Of a stretch of DNA of 64,000 nt, positions 57,031 to 64,000 are shown in pieces (positions within the stretch are counted from its first letter, which is position 1; the number at the start of each line of letters is the position of its first letter). Both the position numbers and the translations under genes were made by a program. Source of the DNA: JACCTH01 sp963761985 (lineage in GTDB: Bacteria > Actinomycetota > Acidimicrobiia > Spongiisociales > ZC4RG35); assembly GCA_963761985.1 (NCBI GenBank), contig CAVXIT010000013.1, forward strand, positions 463,232 to 527,231, read 5' to 3'. The notes beneath the pieces were generated by a model. That model made no database searches. It was not told the DNA's origin and saw only the letters and a list, made by a program, of their open reading frames with translations.

Positions 57031-57545
57031 GTGATGTTGCCGTTGGGGATGTTTGAGGTCACGGCAGTTGTTGAAGTCGAGCCAGTCGTAGATGTCGAAC
57101 CAGTGCTGCTGGTCGAGCTCGTGCTGGACGTGGAGCCGGTGCTCGACGTCGATCCCGTCGACGCGGTCGAGCCGGTGTTGTTGGTGTTGTCATCGTTGTC
57201 AACCTCAATCCGGACTCTCACAACACCATCTTCGAGCTCAGCGTTGAACTTGACCCTGCGGCCCTGACCGCGGAAGTCGGCCTCAACCTCACGGCCGGCC
57301 GCAACCTCGATTTCGGGGGTGTATCCGGTGTTCGGAATCACCGACAGAATCTGCAGCTGGGTGTCGGTGCGGAGCAGCACGACACTGCCAGCGGTGTCGA
57401 CGGGGATGATCTGCTGTTGGCCGGCAGCGATGGCGACGTTTGTCTCCGATTGAGCAGGCGTGCTATCGGCCGCCGCCCATGCCAGTCCGGTGACGAGCAA
57501 GGCCAGGACTACTGCGGCGGCGACGATTGCGGTGCGGTTGCGCAT
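56712..57545 (-). CDS. stalk protein C: secreted, two beta-rich SYR-like domains joined by Ser/Thr/Gly linker
   Basis: 277 residues. AAGGAG lies 9 nt before ATG 57545 (the ATG at 57554 abuts it). Signal peptide RNRTAIVAAAVVLALLVTGLAWA. Domain 1 at about 48-115: GSVVLLRTDTQLQILSVIP, GREVEADFRGQGRRVKFNAE, RVRIEVDNDD. A linker of repeating GSTSSTGST units follows. Domain 2 at about 170-235: GTVTISFNNGLVSIVSINP, SDKVEIELGNGESEIKFKL, KVEVDSD. The tail is Asp/Gly/Ser-rich (DDDDDDD) and may bind cations. Both domains align with the C-terminal domains of A and B. No cell-wall sorting motif or second TM is visible. Confidence 0.82.
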   Translation of the reverse strand: MRNRTAIVAAAVVLALLVTGLAWAAADSTPAQSETNVAIAAGQQQIIPVDTAGSVVLLRTDTQLQILSVIPNTGYTPEIEVAAGREVEADFRGQGRRVKFNAELEDGVVRVRIEVDNDDNTNNTGSTASTGSTSSTGSTSSTSSTSSTGSTSTTGSTSTTAVTSNIPNGNITYAMGVAGTVTISFNNGLVSIVSINPAAGWTVTEVRDDSDKVEIELGNGESEIKFKLDTEAGLKVEVDSDLDDNNSGGDDDNSGSGSGSGGDDDDDDDVWLRVGRR

Positions 57546-57619
57546 GATTGGCATCTCCTTTTGATGTTGGAGAGATCATCTGCCAAACCCCCTCAGGGCT
57601 GCCTCACCCCGATATCAAC

Positions 57620-57630
57620 AAAACCTCAGG
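57620..57630 (-). promoter_or_regulatory. 11-bp motif CCTGAGGTTTT upstream of stalk gene C
   Basis: Exact copy of the motif upstream of gene B, 75-85 nt before the gene C start. A degenerate second copy (CCCTGAGGGGGTTT, 57598-57585) lies about 30 nt closer to the gene, roughly three helical turns away, as expected for tandem OmpR-type sites. Confidence 0.4.
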
Positions 57631-57651
57631 ACCAAGCTCTGGAATTTGGGC

Positions 57652-58089
57652 TCAGGAATTTGAGGCGCCGTTACCGCTCATCGCTTCGTCGAGCGTCGTC
57701 CAAGGGAGGAGGGCGCACTTGACCCGAACCGGGTAGCGGCGAACCCCCTGCAACGCATCGAGTTCACCGAGGTCGGATTCGGCGGTCTCGTCCTCGCCAG
57801 TCAGCGAGTCTCGAAAACGAAGGCTGAGCTCGGCGACCTCTCGACGGGTGAGCCCTTTGATCGCCTGACCCATCATGGAGCCAGACGATTGGCTGATCGA
57901 GCAGCCATGGCCTCTGACCGAAACCTCGTCGATTGAATCCTGAGCGAAGAGCAACTCGACGGTGACTTCGTCACCGCACAACGGGTTGACACCTTCGGCG
58001 AAGGCGTCGGGGTCAGGCAAAGGCGTTCGGTTGCGAGGATTGCGGTAGTGATCGAGGATCACTTCCCGATAGAGCTCTTCGAGGGCCAT
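57652..58089 (-). CDS. sufU: SufU/IscU-like Fe-S scaffold or sulfur acceptor
   Basis: 145 residues. The three Zn/cluster Cys are visible: NPLCGDEV (about 38-41), GHGCSISQSS (about 60-65) and VKCALLPW (about 124). The spacer before the third Cys is long, as in zinc-binding SufU proteins that accept persulfide sulfur from SufS. Last gene of the tight sufC-sufS-sufU operon (1 nt after sufS). Confidence 0.94.
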   Translation of the reverse strand: MALEELYREVILDHYRNPRNRTPLPDPDAFAEGVNPLCGDEVTVELLFAQDSIDEVSVRGHGCSISQSSGSMMGQAIKGLTRREVAELSLRFRDSLTGEDETAESDLGELDALQGVRRYPVRVKCALLPWTTLDEAMSGNGASNS

Positions 58090-58090
58090 C

Positions 58091-59299
58091 TCAGATACCG
58101 AACAAGCGGGACGCCTCTTCTAGTCCCGAAACCAGGGCGTCGATGTCGTCGGTGTTGGTGTAGACCGAAATCGAGGCCCGGGCGGTAGCGGTCACGCCGA
58201 GCACTCTCATCAGCGGCTTGGCGCAATGATGTCCGGCGCGGATCGACACCTGGCGCTGGTCCAGGATGGTTGCCAGGTCATGGGGGTGGATGTCGCCCAG
58301 GGTGAAACTGATGGCACCGGCCCGATCTTCCCCTGAGATCGGACCCTGGATGCGAAGCCCGTCGATCTCCTGAAGGCGCTTGAGCGTGTAAGCGGTGAGC
58401 TCCGCGTCATGGGCAGCGACAGAATCCATTCCGAGCCCGTCGAGATAGTCGAAGGCCGCGGTCAACCCGACGGCTTCGATGATTGGCGGAGTTCCCGCCT
58501 CGAAGCGGTGGGGGATGCGCGCCCAGGTCGAATGGTCGAGCTCGACGTTTTGGATCATCTCGCCCCCGCCTTCGGTCGGCTCCATCTCCTCGAGCCGATC
58601 GCTCCGGCCCCAGAGAATGCCGATCCCGGTAGGACCGAGCAGCTTGTGCCCCGAGAAGGCGAGGAAATCAGCGCCCAGGTCGTTCACGTCGGTCGGCCGG
58701 TGGGGGACCAGTTGAGCCCCGTCGACAACGACGAGAGCTCCTGCGCTGTGCGCCGCGTCCGCAAGGATCCGAGTGGGAGGAATCGATCCGAGCACGTTGG
58801 ACATTCCGGAAAATGCGACGATTCGGGGGCCGAGCTCAACCTTGCGGAAATAGTCGTCGAGATCAAGCTGCCCATCTTCGGTGATCCCCACGTACTCAAG
58901 AACCGCACCGCTCCGGCGAGCAACCATCTGCCAGGGAACGATGTTGGCGTGGTGTTCCATCACCGTGAGCAGGATGCGGTCGCCAGGGCGAAGGTGTTCC
59001 CCGCCCCAACCGGAGGCGACCATGTTCAGACCGGTGGTGGTTCCCCGGCAGATGATGACCTCTGCCGGGTTGCTGGCTCCGATGAACTGGGCGGCCCTTG
59101 TCCGGGAGTGTTCATACAGCTCGGTTGACTCCGTCGAAAGGCGATAGGCCCCGCGGTGGACATTGGCGTAGTTCGTCGCGGCGAAGCGGTGCATCGCGTC
59201 GAGCACCACGGCTGGTTTGAGCGCCGAAGCCGCCGAGTCGAGAAAATGGCCGGCGCCGGCAGCAAATGCGGGGAAGTCGTTTCTTACCTCGAGCATCAC
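58091..59299 (-). CDS. sufS: cysteine desulfurase SufS
   Basis: PLP enzyme extracting sulfur from cysteine as persulfide. 402 residues. ADAAHSAGALVVVDGAQLVPH holds the PLP-binding Asp and Gln, the Schiff-base Lys is in AFSGHKLLGPTG (about 222), and the catalytic Cys is in IRAGHHCAKPLM (about 357). Start at GTG 59299 or ATG 59296, immediately after the sufC TGA. Confidence 0.95.
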   Translation of the reverse strand: MMLEVRNDFPAFAAGAGHFLDSAASALKPAVVLDAMHRFAATNYANVHRGAYRLSTESTELYEHSRTRAAQFIGASNPAEVIICRGTTTGLNMVASGWGGEHLRPGDRILLTVMEHHANIVPWQMVARRSGAVLEYVGITEDGQLDLDDYFRKVELGPRIVAFSGMSNVLGSIPPTRILADAAHSAGALVVVDGAQLVPHRPTDVNDLGADFLAFSGHKLLGPTGIGILWGRSDRLEEMEPTEGGGEMIQNVELDHSTWARIPHRFEAGTPPIIEAVGLTAAFDYLDGLGMDSVAAHDAELTAYTLKRLQEIDGLRIQGPISGEDRAGAISFTLGDIHPHDLATILDQRQVSIRAGHHCAKPLMRVLGVTATARASISVYTNTDDIDALVSGLEEASRLFGI

Positions 59300-60073
59300 T
59301 CAACCGGCCCGTGTAGGTTCATTTGGATCCCGAGGCTGGATTCCCTCATAACCCTCGGTCTCGAGTCGAGCCGCCAGCTCTGGGCCCCCGGTTTCGACCA
59401 GGCGGCCGTCCAACAGAATATGGATCACATCCGGAGTCAAATAGTCGAGTAGCCGTTGATAGTGGGTGATGATCAGGAATCCCCGTTCGGGCCCGGTGAG
59501 CTTGCCAACACCCTCGGCCACGGTCCGCAAGGCATCGATGTCGAGCCCTGAGTCCGTCTCGTCCATGATCGCCAGCTCCGGTTCGAGGACTGCCATCTGG
59601 AGGACCTCGTTTCGTTTCCGCTCGCCACCCGAAAAGCCCTCGTTGAGAAAGCGGTCGGCAAAGGTTGCTGCCATGCCAAGTGATTTCATCGCGTCCATGA
59701 CCTTGAGCCGCAGCTCGAGCACGGTGAGGTCGACCCCGGTCCGGTTGGTGAGGGCCTGGCGCAGGAACTGCACCACCGAAACGCCCGGAACCGCTTCCGG
59801 ATTCTGAAACGCCAGGAACATGCCTTGTCGGCCCCGTTCATCGGGAGGCATCCCGGCGACGTCCGTGCCGCGATAGAGGATCCTGCCCTTCGTGACCCGG
59901 TACTGGGGGTGGCCCATCAGAACGTTCGCCAGGGTGCTCTTGCCCGAACCGTTGGGACCCATGATCGCCTGCACCTCGCCCTTCTCGTCAAGGACGAGAT
60001 CGATCCCCTTCAGTATCTCCACCTCGCCCGCGGCGGCATGCAAATTCTCGATCTGAAGAAGAGGGGCGCTCAC
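59300..60073 (-). CDS. sufC: Fe-S assembly ATPase SufC, copy 2
   Basis: 257-residue SufC of canonical sequence: Walker A GPNGSGKST, ANVLMGHPQYRVTKG, Q-loop LAFQNPEAVPGVSV, signature FSGGERKRNEVLQ, Walker B LAIMDETDSGLDIDAL and switch ITHYQRLLDYL. It heads the sufC-sufS-sufU operon, 10 kb from copy 1. Either copy could serve SufBD. The upstream region to 60204 holds a CTAGGA...TCCTAG inverted repeat (60085-60105) and no gene. Confidence 0.94.
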   Translation of the reverse strand: MSAPLLQIENLHAAAGEVEILKGIDLVLDEKGEVQAIMGPNGSGKSTLANVLMGHPQYRVTKGRILYRGTDVAGMPPDERGRQGMFLAFQNPEAVPGVSVVQFLRQALTNRTGVDLTVLELRLKVMDAMKSLGMAATFADRFLNEGFSGGERKRNEVLQMAVLEPELAIMDETDSGLDIDALRTVAEGVGKLTGPERGFLIITHYQRLLDYLTPDVIHILLDGRLVETGGPELAARLETEGYEGIQPRDPNEPTRAG

Positions 60074-60204
60074 GAAAGGCCAGGCTAGGAAAACCTCTGT
60101 CCTAGAAAGCCGCCTGCGAACGATTCACAACGGCCTGATGTTGCTTTCTCTTGAAAAGCTCATTTGCCTTCGTCGAATATGAGAGTGCGCTTGACTGTCA
60201 GGTT

Positions 60205-61853
60205 GTGAGCGGGCAGAGATTCTCCGGACCCATCGCGGCGGGCCTCGCATTGCTTCTGCTCACCAGCCTATACCTCCTGACGTCACCTGACTCCCGGTTC
60301 GAAGCAGACGATGCTTACAACTACGCATCGATCATCGAATCCGGCGATCTCTCTGACATGATGTTTCCGAACCATCTCCTCTACCTGCCGGCGGTTAAGG
60401 CGACTTATGAGCCGCTTGAAAGCGCTGCTCCCTGGATTACGTTCGCTTTCCTTCATGGCAGCTATTGGGGCCTTCATTGGCGCCGTCGCTGTCGTCCTCT
60501 TTTATCTCGTAATGAGGGCATGGTTAAGAGCTTCGCAAACCCAAGCGATGGCTGGATCGGCCGCGCTAGGAGCTTCCTATGGATTCTGGCGTTACACGGC
60601 CGAAGCAGAGGTCTACGCACTGGCGTCAGTCATGGCCCTGTTACTACTCCTTGGTGCGGTCAAACTTCGACCGGGCTGGAGAGCGGTCACGATCGTCGCG
60701 CTCTTGGCAACGCTCGCCGTCCTGGCTCACTCTCTCAACGTGGCGCTGGTCTTTGTCCTTCCTTTTCTTTTGATCCAACTGGGATGGCAACGATCCAAGA
60801 TCCTGCTCGCTGGAGCTCTCTTCGGAGTGGTGCTGGTTGCAGCCACCTATGGGGCCTATGCGATCGCACGCGGACAGGGAGGCGGCATGCTCTCCACCAC
60901 CTACATCGACTTTTACACCCAAACCACCGGTTCCGCACCCGCTCCTGGTTTATCCGAGGTGCTCCGCGGAGTGGTGGCCTTGGGGTCGACGATCGTAGCT
61001 CCGAACTCACTGTTCTCATTGGAGTCGATTCGGGACGCGGTAGCAAAGGGGTTCCCACGAAACGCGAGTGACGATGAGTTCGCTATGGGTGCCACCGCTC
61101 CGGCCTGGATTAGATATTTGGGTCCGTTGACTATGACGAGTGCCTTGGCTGGCCTGGCCATGCTGATTTGGCGCATCCGCTCCAGCTCGGCTGTTCGCCT
61201 GGAAGAGTGGGTTCATATTGCTTGGATGGGTGGTGGCGTATCTGGCGATTCTCTTCTACGCGGGAGGTTTGGCCCACCCGGAGGTATGGCTCCTCGTCCT
61301 GCTCCCGATGTGGGCTCTCGCCGTGGGAGCCATGGAGCGTGCAAGGGTGAGCGGGGCAGTTCCCTGGATCGTGGTAGTAGCTCTGTTCATTAACAGTCTC
61401 GTGAGCGGGTTCTTTCCTCTCTACCTGGGCGAGAACCGGCACGCGATCCTTGGAGCTTGGTTTGTCGAAAACGCGAGTCCCGGCGATCTTGTGTTGACCG
61501 CTGACAGCGCTGGACTTGCCCGGTACTTAGGTTATAGGTCCGAGGCGCATGCTGCGCATATCGGTATCCACAGTGCAGAAGACGTCCCACTTATCGGCGA
61601 CTTGATCGAACGCGGCGCGACGACAAGGGAGATCCTTGTCACGGTTCACGATCGAGGCCAGGTGTCCGGTCACAAGGCGATCACTGGAGTTGATGGGAGG
61701 CTGTTCGTGACGAGGGACATGTTTTCTCCTCCGTCATGGCTGGAAGCTGCCAATCCTGAGGCTGCCAAAGCCCTACGAGCTTTGGGGACACAAGTCGGCG
61801 ACAGGTTCGAGGCCGTGCCAGGAACGATTTACCTCGTCCGAGTGACTGATTAA
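60205..61853 (+). CDS. polytopic membrane protein, possibly GT-C glycosyltransferase-like (frameshifted)
   Basis: Three overlapping open frames join into one protein. GTG 60205 begins a signal-anchor helix and ADDAYNYASIIESGDLSDMMFPNHLLY. From about 60400 another frame carries at least six TM helices (AAIGAFIGAVAVVLFYLVM, LATLAVLAHSLNVALVFVLPFLL). From about 61215 a third frame adds two TM helices and a soluble C-terminus (DLVLTADSAGLARYLGYRSEA) to 61853. The early acidic pair (EADDA) after TM1 and an NHLLY loop recall DUF2723/PMT-type GT-C enzymes, but this is tentative. Two single-base errors, or real decay, separate the parts. Confidence 0.65.
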
Positions 61854-61883
61854 CGGCACCAACTTGGCCAGGTGACTCACCTA

Positions 61884-62807
61884 TCACAGGTCTCGGGCGA
61901 CATTTACCAGTCGGTCTATCCCATCGTGATCGGCGAGGCGCCACCATTGCAGGTAGTACTTCTGGACTCCGGCCTCCGCCAAACGTCCGAAGGCATCGGC
62001 GACCTCGCCAACCACTCCGAATGGCACCTGGGCCTCACGCCATCGCTCGACCAGAGCAGGGACCGAAACGTTGCGGAACACGGCGGCATCGGTAAGCAGG
62101 CGGTCGAGCGAAGCTTGGTTTTCGGCCACGATCGCCGGGCCCATGACCGAGATTGTGATCTCGTGGGGGTTGCGTCCTGCGGCCTGGGCGGATTCACGCA
62201 CGAGGTCGAAGCGTGTTTCGAGGTTCGTGTAGGGACCGCTCGAGACGTTGAATTCGTCGGCGAAACGGCCCGCCAGGCTCGGGGTTCTCTCGGTGCCGGT
62301 CCCTCCCACGATGATCCGGAGGCCGCTGGGGCACGGGTAGGAGACGGCACTCGTGCTGTAGAAATCTCCCTTATAGGGCTCGCCGGTGAAGGCGGCCCGC
62401 ACATATCCAAGGGCGTCCTCGAGTCTGGCGAACCGCTCCTTCCGGGGGGGGAAGTCGATGCCATAGGCCTGGTGTTCGGCCTCCATCCATCCGGTCCCGA
62501 GACCGAGATCAAAGCGCCCGCCGCTCATCTCATCCAGCGTCGCCGCTGCCTTGACGATGAACGAAGGATGCCTAAAGGTGATGGGTGAGACCAGGACCGC
62601 CAACCGCACCCGGCTCGTTTCCCGAGCGATGCCTCCGAGACTGGAGAATGCCTCTGTCGCCGGCTGGGGGTCGCCTCCTCCTCGCCAGTAGTAATGGTCG
62701 GAGCGGGCGAAGGCTTCAAGTCCAGCGCGCTCGGCGGCCCGGGCTGCCCAGGAGAGATCGTCGTAGCCACCGCCGAGCTGTGGCTCGGTCATCAAAGCGA
62801 AGCGCAT
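61884..62807 (-). CDS. LLM class F420-dependent oxidoreductase
   Basis: 307 residues, luciferase-like TIM barrel. MRFALMTEPQLGGGYDDLSWAARAAERAGLEAFARSDHY is the family N-terminus (start ATG 62807 rather than 62864). AATLDEMSGGRFDLGLGTGWMEAEHQAYGIDFPP and RIIVGGTGTERTPSLAGRFADEFNV are diagnostic blocks. F420 use is likely because cofC is present; the substrate is unknown. It is only distantly similar to the copy at 3492. Confidence 0.9.
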   Translation of the reverse strand: MRFALMTEPQLGGGYDDLSWAARAAERAGLEAFARSDHYYWRGGGDPQPATEAFSSLGGIARETSRVRLAVLVSPITFRHPSFIVKAAATLDEMSGGRFDLGLGTGWMEAEHQAYGIDFPPRKERFARLEDALGYVRAAFTGEPYKGDFYSTSAVSYPCPSGLRIIVGGTGTERTPSLAGRFADEFNVSSGPYTNLETRFDLVRESAQAAGRNPHEITISVMGPAIVAENQASLDRLLTDAAVFRNVSVPALVERWREAQVPFGVVGEVADAFGRLAEAGVQKYYLQWWRLADHDGIDRLVNVARDL

Positions 62808-62872
62808 CAGTTCACCGTAGCTGGGGAACCATTGGGAGATCCCGCTCGTCACACAAACAACCAAGGAGATAC

Positions 62873-63186
62873 ATGCGCTCGGAACTCCGGGCCTCTTCGG
62901 GCGTCGAGTGGGACCATCACGCCTTCTCTACTGGCCCGGGAGCGAGAACGGCGGTTTGATGGTGATCCCGCTGCAAGGCCAGAAGGGCGGCCAATGGTGG
63001 AACGGTTCAGTTGCAATCGAATTAGAGGGGGTTCCCGGCTGGGTCCCATTACCGAGCTCGCTCCGAACGGTTACGAGATGCGCAACCTGGCGGTGGACGA
63101 CCAGCTTTTGACAGTCTCAGACCCTTGGCGTGCAGTCGTTCGACCTCGGCACTTTCTCCGAGGGCGCCTGGGTAGCTTTCTCCTAG
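62873..63186 (+). pseudogene. C-terminal fragment of a secreted beta-propeller (PF09826-type) protein
   Basis: The three frames of this stretch read in turn as the end of a beta-propeller protein of the PF09826 type: DHHAF, then LYWPGSENGGLMVIPLQG, AIELEGVPGWVP, then ITELAPNGYEMRNLAVDDQLLTVSD, then GVQSFDLGTFSEGAWVAF with stop at 63184-63186. Three one-base slips (about 62930, 63047 and 63122) separate them. The several hundred residues that normally precede this part are absent. An AAGGAG ribosome-like site and ATG at 62873 open the fragment. Likely a relic or an assembly junction. Confidence 0.6.
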
Positions 63187-63305
63187 GTGGGGTAGGGGCC
63201 GAAGACCGATGCCAGTTGCGTGGTTCCCGCCTGAGAGGAGGCGCGCACCGAGTCGAGGGATTCGTTCCCGGTAGCGATCCCGCGGCGATAGGTCACCGAT
63301 CGAAG

Positions 63306-64000
63306 CTAACCATGGCGACTGTGCTCGGTTACGGCGCGCTCATAGGCTTCCGCGAGGGAGGCAATCGCTGTAACCGGCTGGAACCTATCCAGCCAGAGGG
63401 CTCGTGCCGCTGCCGAGCCTGCGGCCACCGTCTCGTCCGAGGCCAGCAGATCGGCGGCCCGCTGCCATTCGCGATGGGGATCGAAGGTCCAGGAGCCAGG
63501 CTGAGCCCGCAACAGCTCTCCCACCGCTCCGATCGAAGATCCCATGACCGGTAAACCTGCTGCGAACGCTTCGAGGGCCGTGCGAGGTTGACCCTCGTAC
63601 CAGATCGATGGCATGAGCAAAGCCCGCGACTTAAGCATCTCCCCGGCCAGGTCGCTTGACGACATCTGGCCGAGATAGCTGGAGCCGAGAGCCGAAGCAA
63701 TGTCGGCCCGTAAAGGCCCGTCGCCGATGACCTTTAACGAGAGTCCCACCTCGGAGAAAACGCGCCGGTGCTTCACGAGCTGGGCTACGCCCTTTTCAGG
63801 GCTCAACCGCCCGACAAACACGAGTTCGCGGGAAGACACCGCAGGCTGTAGTCGAGGCCCGGGATCGGCGACGAAGTTGTCCTTCACGCTGATCCGCCCG
63901 CGCGGTACCCCGACTTCGGACAGAATCTTGGCTGCAAAGTCGCTAAGGGCAAGGAACAGGTCGACTTGCGAGTTCCACACCCGGCTCCTGCCGTTACGGA
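63306..64000 (-). CDS. glycosyltransferase family 4, partial (5' end outside window)
   Basis: C-terminal GT-B domain of a retaining glycosyltransferase. SRELVFVGRLSPEKGVAQLVKH, SLKVIGDGPLRADI, YLGQMSSSDLAGEMLKSRALLMPSIWYEGQPRTALEAFAAGLPVMGSSIGAVGELL (the E-x7-E nucleotide-sugar motif) and the FDPHREWQRAADLLAS tail are visible. The frame is open through the right edge, so GTG 63980 need not be the start. Probably part of a polysaccharide locus continuing beyond the window. Confidence 0.9.
   Translation of the reverse strand, partial: RNGRSRVWNSQVDLFLALSDFAAKILSEVGVPRGRISVKDNFVADPGPRLQPAVSSRELVFVGRLSPEKGVAQLVKHRRVFSEVGLSLKVIGDGPLRADIASALGSSYLGQMSSSDLAGEMLKSRALLMPSIWYEGQPRTALEAFAAGLPVMGSSIGAVGELLRAQPGSWTFDPHREWQRAADLLASDETVAAGSAAARALWLDRFQPVTAIASLAEAYERAVTEHSRHG

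Overview
The window is a high-GC bacterial chromosome segment from an actinobacterium. Coenzyme F420 biosynthesis (cofC) occurs with two F420-type (LLM) oxidoreductases, menaquinone genes (menA, menB, menE), a myo-inositol-phosphate synthase, an intein-bearing SufB and Asp-type MurA. The overall flavour suggests class Acidimicrobiia or a near relative. That placement is an inference from gene content, not a phylogeny. Apart from the intein I see no prophage, insertion sequence, CRISPR array or plasmid function.

Layout. 1-12 kb: partial SDR gene, sugar ABC ATPase, VOC-cofC-PIG-L operon, LLM oxidoreductase, thioesterase, serA, pgpA, S9 peptidase, FAH hydrolase, gltX and tRNA-Glu. 12-17 kb: a surface stalk protein with a sensor kinase, an ECF sigma factor coupled to a membrane protein with a duplicated domain, and a small secreted protein. 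17-27.5 kb: rpiB, murA, SpoIID, Nfu, meaB, ppdK, a tiny metallothionein-like gene, and menA/menB/menE. 27.5-39 kb: arfB, hydrolases, a cobalamin-riboswitch-controlled BtuFCD-type importer, 5'-nucleotidase, inositol-phosphate synthase, HAD hydrolase and M23 peptidase. 39-53 kb: gltB, sufB with intein, glycoside hydrolase, uracil-DNA glycosylase, sufD-Rieske-sufC, M42-like peptidase and fumC. 53-60 kb: three membrane-anchored Thr/Ser-stalk proteins sharing one roughly 60-residue beta-rich domain, flanking a two-component system, then a second suf cluster (sufC-sufS-sufU). 60-64 kb: polytopic membrane protein, LLM oxidoreductase, C-terminal fragment of a beta-propeller protein and a partial glycosyltransferase.

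How the genes connect. Fe-S assembly is split into two loci with two different SufC ATPases, plus Nfu and SufU. Their likely clients here include glutamate synthase and the Fe-S uracil-DNA glycosylase. B12 uptake fits with MeaB, the chaperone of B12-dependent methylmalonyl-CoA mutase. The most novel-looking unit is the stalk-protein and two-component locus at 53.2-57.6 kb. An exact 11-bp motif lies upstream of two of its structural genes.

Caution: about ten genes show apparent single-base frameshifts, several of them in homopolymers, while the strongly conserved genes are intact. Many of these are probably assembly errors. I annotated such loci across the break and said so in each entry.
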